From CALAZP01 sp041164265 (GTDB lineage: Bacteria > Bacteroidota > Bacteroidia > Chitinophagales > Saprospiraceae): a stretch of 10,139 nucleotides of DNA. This document shows, piece by piece, positions 6,672-10,139 of the stretch. The stretch spans positions 1-10,139 of the forward strand of contig JBEAPR010000010.1 in assembly GCA_041164265.1 (NCBI GenBank), read 5' to 3'. The first letter of the stretch is position 1; the number at the start of each line of letters is the position of its first letter. The notes under the pieces were generated by a model, which did not search any database, was not told the DNA's origin, and saw only the letters and a program-made list of their open reading frames with translations. The translations under genes were made by a program, and so were the position numbers.

Positions 6672-6842
6672 ATGAAACCAACTACCAACTTCGGCCATAC
6701 CTCATTCCAAACTACCAAAAAAACCAACCCTTCTCACGACCAACAATTCAGTACCTTTCTAAAGGCAAAAGTGACCCGTCCCAAACCCTCTCCTCAGTTG
6801 ATTGAGCAAATCAAACAAAAAATTAATCCGATTACTTCCTAA
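6672..6842 (+). CDS. Small hypothetical protein (56 aa) downstream of ECF sigma gene
   Basis: An ATG at 6672 opens a 56-residue frame ending in TAA at 6842, just three bases before the secreted-protein start. The product begins MKPTTNFGHTSF, is polar and basic (rich in Lys, Thr, Pro and Gln) and has no transmembrane segment or cysteine. The C-terminal half has FSTFLKAKVTRPKP followed by SPQLIEQIKQKI, which could form an amphipathic helix. A Pro-x-x-Leu-x-x-x-Ile-x-x-x-Ile pattern of this kind occurs in anti-sigma segments, but the resemblance is loose. Position between the sigma gene and the secreted-protein gene suggests a sigma-associated partner; this is inference. I do not recognise the family. 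An overlapping frame (TTG 6608 to 6805) is the less likely alternative. Confidence 0.5.
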   Translation: MKPTTNFGHTSFQTTKKTNPSHDQQFSTFLKAKVTRPKPSPQLIEQIKQKINPITS

Positions 6843-6845
6843 CCT

Positions 6846-7385
6846 TTGAAAAAGGTTCTCCTGCCTTTAATTTTTGTGATTCCTTTGGTTATTCCTCTTC
6901 AGGGTCAAAAGGAAATACCCTTATGGCAACCCATGCTTTCAACCTTAGGCGCATCCTACTATCCTCCTTTGGATGCAGGTTATTCTCCAATCAAATCATT
7001 GGAGGAACCCTATTGGGGAGCCCATTTTTCCACCTTTTCCCGAAGGGACCAAATAGAAATAAAATTCGTACTGGATACTGCACTCCAGGATTACCCTACA
7101 ATTCAATTGGGAAGATGGCTTGCACAAATAGCCAGTAATGATGCTGAAGGGGTCATTAGCCGGGTACCTATAGATCCTTCCATCTTGATTCAACGGTATC
7201 AAGCCGATTGGGGCGGGCTTTACTTTTTTAAACCCAAATTCAGTAGTACTTTTTATAGTGAATGTAAACTATTAGCCTTATATAAAGAGGGGAAAGGTAT
7301 GATTTTCATTTTTTTTCTGTTTAATGAATTTACTGATCGATTACAAAGTTTGGAGCATATCATTTCATTTGATTCCCTCCCTTAG
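6846..7385 (+). CDS. Secreted hypothetical protein, TTG start
   Basis: I do not recognise this family. The 179-residue product starts with MKKVLLPLIFVIPLVIPLQGQ, a typical signal peptide (two lysines, a hydrophobic core of about 15 residues, a polar end), so export to the periplasm or beyond is likely. No lipobox cysteine is present. The next in-frame ATG is at residue 30 and would remove the signal peptide, which supports the rare TTG start at 6846. The mature part is rich in aromatic and proline residues (YYPPLDAGY, EEPYWG, YQADWGGLYFFKP) and has one hydrophobic stretch near 150-158 (GMIFIFFLF), more likely a buried strand than an anchor. It lies three bases after the 56-residue ORF and probably shares its transcript. 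Its TAG overlaps the stop of the convergent pdeM gene by two bases. Confidence 0.72.
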   Translation: MKKVLLPLIFVIPLVIPLQGQKEIPLWQPMLSTLGASYYPPLDAGYSPIKSLEEPYWGAHFSTFSRRDQIEIKFVLDTALQDYPTIQLGRWLAQIASNDAEGVISRVPIDPSILIQRYQADWGGLYFFKPKFSSTFYSECKLLALYKEGKGMIFIFFLFNEFTDRLQSLEHIISFDSLP

Positions 7386-8044
7386 CTTTTTTCAAAAACC
7401 TGTCCATCTCCTATAACGAAAACCCTACTTTCCGTTTCGGGTTGAACCAGGTGTAATCCGGTAAAAGAACCGAAAGCTGGTAAAACAGCTTGGGTCTTTC
7501 CAAAATAAAAACAAGGAAGTCTCAATCGTTGATGGCTGGCTCCTTTCAAAAGGACCCCTGGGTGAAGGTGTCCTCCAATAGAATATTCTGTTTCATTCTT
7601 TTCCGCAGGATGGTGGCGCAAAGCAAAAGGACCTAATCGCCAAGGCTCTTCTTTCATAATGATTCCCCCTTCCTCATAAATAGTGGGATTTAAAATATCA
7701 TGGTTGCCCTTAACCAAAATAAATTGGGTGGCTTGGAATTTTTGAATGATATCACTGAAGGCCATCCACTCCTCATTATAGGAGCTGTGAAATAGGTCCC
7801 CCAAAAAAATTACTTGAGCAGGTTTGAATTCAAGTAGTAGGCCTATGAATCGGTCATAATCTACATCAGCCTGCATTTGTGGAACAGGAATCCCATTTTT
7901 TCGAAAATGCCTTCCTTTTCCGAAGTGGGCATCGGCCAAGACCAAAGCCTTTTGTTCCACCCAAAAAAGGGCTTTTTGCGGATGAAGCAAAAAGTGTTGT
8001 CCCTTTATAACCAGTTCTTGACATTGTTTAAAGGTTTCTTGCAT
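7382..8044 (-). CDS. pdeM: Ligase-associated DNA damage response endonuclease PdeM
   Basis: This is a calcineurin-like metallophosphoesterase of the PdeM family, part of a bacterial DNA repair gene set with an ATP-dependent ligase, an exonuclease and a DEXH helicase. At 220 residues it has the usual size. The two-metal site motifs are all present: LADAHFGK (Asp38, His40), FLGDLFHS (Asp83), KGNHD (Asn114, His115), RHHP (His144, His145) and GGHLHPG (His159, His161). The ATG at 8042-8044 lies one base after the helicase TGA, so translation is probably coupled. It is the last gene of this minus-strand operon in the window. Its 3' end overlaps the convergent secreted-protein gene and I saw no terminator there, so transcripts may run into each other. 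Confidence 0.93.
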   Translation of the reverse strand: MQETFKQCQELVIKGQHFLLHPQKALFWVEQKALVLADAHFGKGRHFRKNGIPVPQMQADVDYDRFIGLLLEFKPAQVIFLGDLFHSSYNEEWMAFSDIIQKFQATQFILVKGNHDILNPTIYEEGGIIMKEEPWRLGPFALRHHPAEKNETEYSIGGHLHPGVLLKGASHQRLRLPCFYFGKTQAVLPAFGSFTGLHLVQPETESRVFVIGDGQVFEKS

Positions 8045-8045
8045 G

Positions 8046-10139
8046 TCAATCCTTTTCCAATGATAATTTCATTTTCCTAATCCTGTCCTCCAATTTCTCA
8101 GAACTCATACTTTCTCTCAACCGATCTACTACAATAGGAAAACTAAAAGGAGTTGCCTTTTGAGGGAAAGTTATTTTCAACTGCTGTTGTGTCATTCTAT
8201 CCAATGCCTTCCTAAGTCGTTCTTCTTGTAGTTGGAAAATCATGACCTCCTCGTACGCTTGTAAAAGTAATAAATGGTCCGCATCATAATCGCTGAACAC
8301 TTCGAAAAACAGTTGTGCAGAAGATTGTAAGTGCTTGTCTTTTTTGGGCTTTCCTGGATACCCTTTGAAAACCAATCCAGCGATACTAGCAATATCTCTA
8401 AATTTTCTTTTGGCCATTTCGGTGGCATTAACAGCCGATTGAAGGTCTCTGGTGAGGTGGTCTTTACTCAGCCATTGCCGAATATCCTTTTCTTCAAATT
8501 CTACCGGAAGGTCCGAAAGTAATTCAAAACCATAATCATTCATCGCAATACTAAAGCTAATAGGAAGTTGTTGTCCAATTCGATAACCTACTAACGAGGC
8601 TAATCCTTCATTGACATACCTGCCCTCAAAGGGATAAAATAACAAATGGAATCCTTCTTTGTCCTGAAAATACTCGATTAATAACTCTTCGTCTTTGGGA
8701 ACTGCGGATCTGTAAGCCTGAACCTCTAAAATTGGATTTAAAGCTTCTAATTCTACCCCATCGAAGGTTTGGCTGGCTAAACGACTCATCTGTCGTCGTA
8801 ATTCTATAGAAAGGTTGCTAGACAAAGAAAGGTTGCCCCCTAACCAAGCTGGAATTTTCCCTTTTTTACTGCCTCCTCTTTTAACCAAAACCGTCATTTC
8901 TTTTACCCGAACCAATGTAAGCGGGCGTCCGGCAAACCAGAAAGTATCGCCGGGTTTGAGCTGTGAAATAAACCATTCCTCAATAGTTCCCAACCATCCT
9001 CCGGTCAGGTATTTGACCTGAAGGACAGCATCGCTAACTATGGTGCCAATAGATAATCGATGCCGCATCGCTACCTTTTTATTGTCTACCCGATATACCC
9101 CCTTTTCATCAATAGATACCTTGGCATATTCATCGTAAGCCTGCAGGGAACTTCCCCCGGTGGTAATAAAATCAAGTACCCATCCCCATTCTTCAGGAGT
9201 GATAGATTCAAATGAATAGGTAGATTTAATTTCCCGATAAAGTTCCTCACTTTTAAATCCATCAGAAATAGCTAGAGTAACCAAATATTGAATCAATACA
9301 TCAAAAGATCGGATATATGGAATTCGATGCTCTAATTCTTCTTGAACGATAGCTGCTCTTAATGCAGCAGCCTCTATAAGTTCCAAAGCATGGGTGGGAA
9401 CAAAATAAATCTTACTAACGGCCCCCGGTTGATGCCCACTTCTTCCCGCCCTTTGTAAAAATCTAGCAATCCCTTTGGGGCTGCCTATCTGAATCACTGT
9501 TTCAACAGGCCTGAAGTCAACCCCTAAATCGAGACTCGAGGTACATACCACTACCTTTAACGTGCCTTCGTGCAAGGATTCTTCTACCCAGTCTCGAATT
9601 TCACTACTCAGACTACCGTGGTGCATGGCCATCCTTCCAGCGAGGTCTGGTGCCTCCTTGAGTAATGCCCGATACCAAATTTCGCATTGAGCACGGGTGT
9701 TGGTAAACAAAAGAGTGCTTTTTCCTGCTTGAATAATTGGAATTACCGACTTAATCAATTTAATTCCCAAATGCCCCGCCCAAGGAAATCGCTCCCTTTC
9801 CGTAGGCAATACCGGTATTACTGAAATTTTCTTTTCAATGGATGCTCGGACAATGGTAAAAGAATCCTTTCCTGTGAGGATACGGCCAGCTTCTTTCAAA
9901 TTGCCAATGGTTGCGGAAATACCCCAAATGCGTAATTGCGGTTGAATATGTTTTAACCTGGATAGCGCCAATTCTACCTGCACACCTCGCTTAGTTCCTA
10001 GTAACTCATGCCACTCATCCACCACTATCGTTCGCAAAGAAGAGAAAAACGACTTATAGCCCTTAGCGGCCAGGAGTAAATGCAAACTTTCAGGGGTGGT
10101 AATTAAGATATGAGGCGGATTTTTCTTTTGTTTGGCTCG
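8046..10139 (-). CDS. Ligase-associated DNA damage response DEXH box helicase (Lhr-like), partial: N-terminus outside window
   Basis: This is a superfamily 2 DNA helicase of the Lhr type found beside PdeM and an ATP-dependent ligase. The frame is open to the right edge: the TTG at 10083-10085 is internal, because 18 more codons upstream give the helicase block PPHILITTPESLHLLL. The visible 697 residues contain motif II DEWH (41-44), motif III SATIGN (75-80), motif IV LLFTNTRAQCE (143-153), HHGSLS (173-178), motif V CTSSLDLGVDF (199-209) and motif VI QRAGRSGH (229-236) with its arginines. A long Lhr-type C-terminal region follows. Family members are about 800 residues or more, so roughly 110-120 N-terminal residues, including the Walker A loop, lie outside. 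Its stop is one base before the pdeM start. Confidence 0.94.
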   Translation of the reverse strand, partial: RAKQKKNPPHILITTPESLHLLLAAKGYKSFFSSLRTIVVDEWHELLGTKRGVQVELALSRLKHIQPQLRIWGISATIGNLKEAGRILTGKDSFTIVRASIEKKISVIPVLPTERERFPWAGHLGIKLIKSVIPIIQAGKSTLLFTNTRAQCEIWYRALLKEAPDLAGRMAMHHGSLSSEIRDWVEESLHEGTLKVVVCTSSLDLGVDFRPVETVIQIGSPKGIARFLQRAGRSGHQPGAVSKIYFVPTHALELIEAAALRAAIVQEELEHRIPYIRSFDVLIQYLVTLAISDGFKSEELYREIKSTYSFESITPEEWGWVLDFITTGGSSLQAYDEYAKVSIDEKGVYRVDNKKVAMRHRLSIGTIVSDAVLQVKYLTGGWLGTIEEWFISQLKPGDTFWFAGRPLTLVRVKEMTVLVKRGGSKKGKIPAWLGGNLSLSSNLSIELRRQMSRLASQTFDGVELEALNPILEVQAYRSAVPKDEELLIEYFQDKEGFHLLFYPFEGRYVNEGLASLVGYRIGQQLPISFSIAMNDYGFELLSDLPVEFEEKDIRQWLSKDHLTRDLQSAVNATEMAKRKFRDIASIAGLVFKGYPGKPKKDKHLQSSAQLFFEVFSDYDADHLLLLQAYEEVMIFQLQEERLRKALDRMTQQQLKITFPQKATPFSFPIVVDRLRESMSSEKLEDRIRKMKLSLEKD

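Noticed and set aside
6608..6805. 65-codon frame starting at TTG and overlapping the sigma stop
   Set aside because: It starts at TTG inside the end of the sigma gene, has no recognisable features, and overlaps the better placed ATG frame 6672-6842.

Overview
The window looks like chromosomal DNA from a member of the Bacteroidota, possibly a Saprospiria-type lineage. The phylum call rests on three things: start codons preceded by A-rich stretches instead of Shine-Dalgarno sequences, a TTG-N20-TAnnTTTG promoter ahead of the ribosomal genes, and the closest remembered resemblance of the proteins (ECF sigma factor, ribosomal proteins, ligase-associated repair genes). The finer placement is inference. 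Codon use and base composition look even throughout. I saw no insertion sequence, phage gene, tRNA, rRNA or CRISPR array.

Left part (1-3879, + strand): the 3' end of a SAM-dependent methyltransferase gene, then a translation and nucleotide block: rplM (uL13), rpsI (uS9), rpsB (uS2), tsf (EF-Ts) and pyrH (UMP kinase). The block opens with a Bacteroidota-type promoter and a short leader that can fold into a two-level hairpin. A strong intrinsic terminator separates tsf from pyrH.

Middle part (3880-7385): two minus-strand genes, a ComF-family phosphoribosyltransferase-like protein whose stop codon abuts that of pyrH, and a membrane-anchored, single-PDZ, DegS/HtrA-like serine protease followed by its own terminator. 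Divergent from the protease, across a 111-bp spacer with short repeats, are an ECF sigma factor, an unannotated 56-residue ORF and a secreted protein of unknown function that appears to start at TTG. A DegS-type protease beside an ECF sigma factor suggests an envelope-stress circuit. The 56-residue protein and the secreted protein are candidates for its anti-sigma or sensor partners, but this is inference from context.

Right part (7382-10139, - strand): two genes of the ligase-associated DNA damage response cluster, a DEXH helicase (its N-terminus lies beyond the right edge) and the PdeM metallophosphoesterase, separated by one base. The partner ATP-dependent ligase and exonuclease would be expected beyond the right edge.

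Intergenic stretches are all shorter than 300 bases. The largest are 392-623 (rplM promoter and leader), 4579-4742 (protease terminator) and 5931-6041 (divergent control region).
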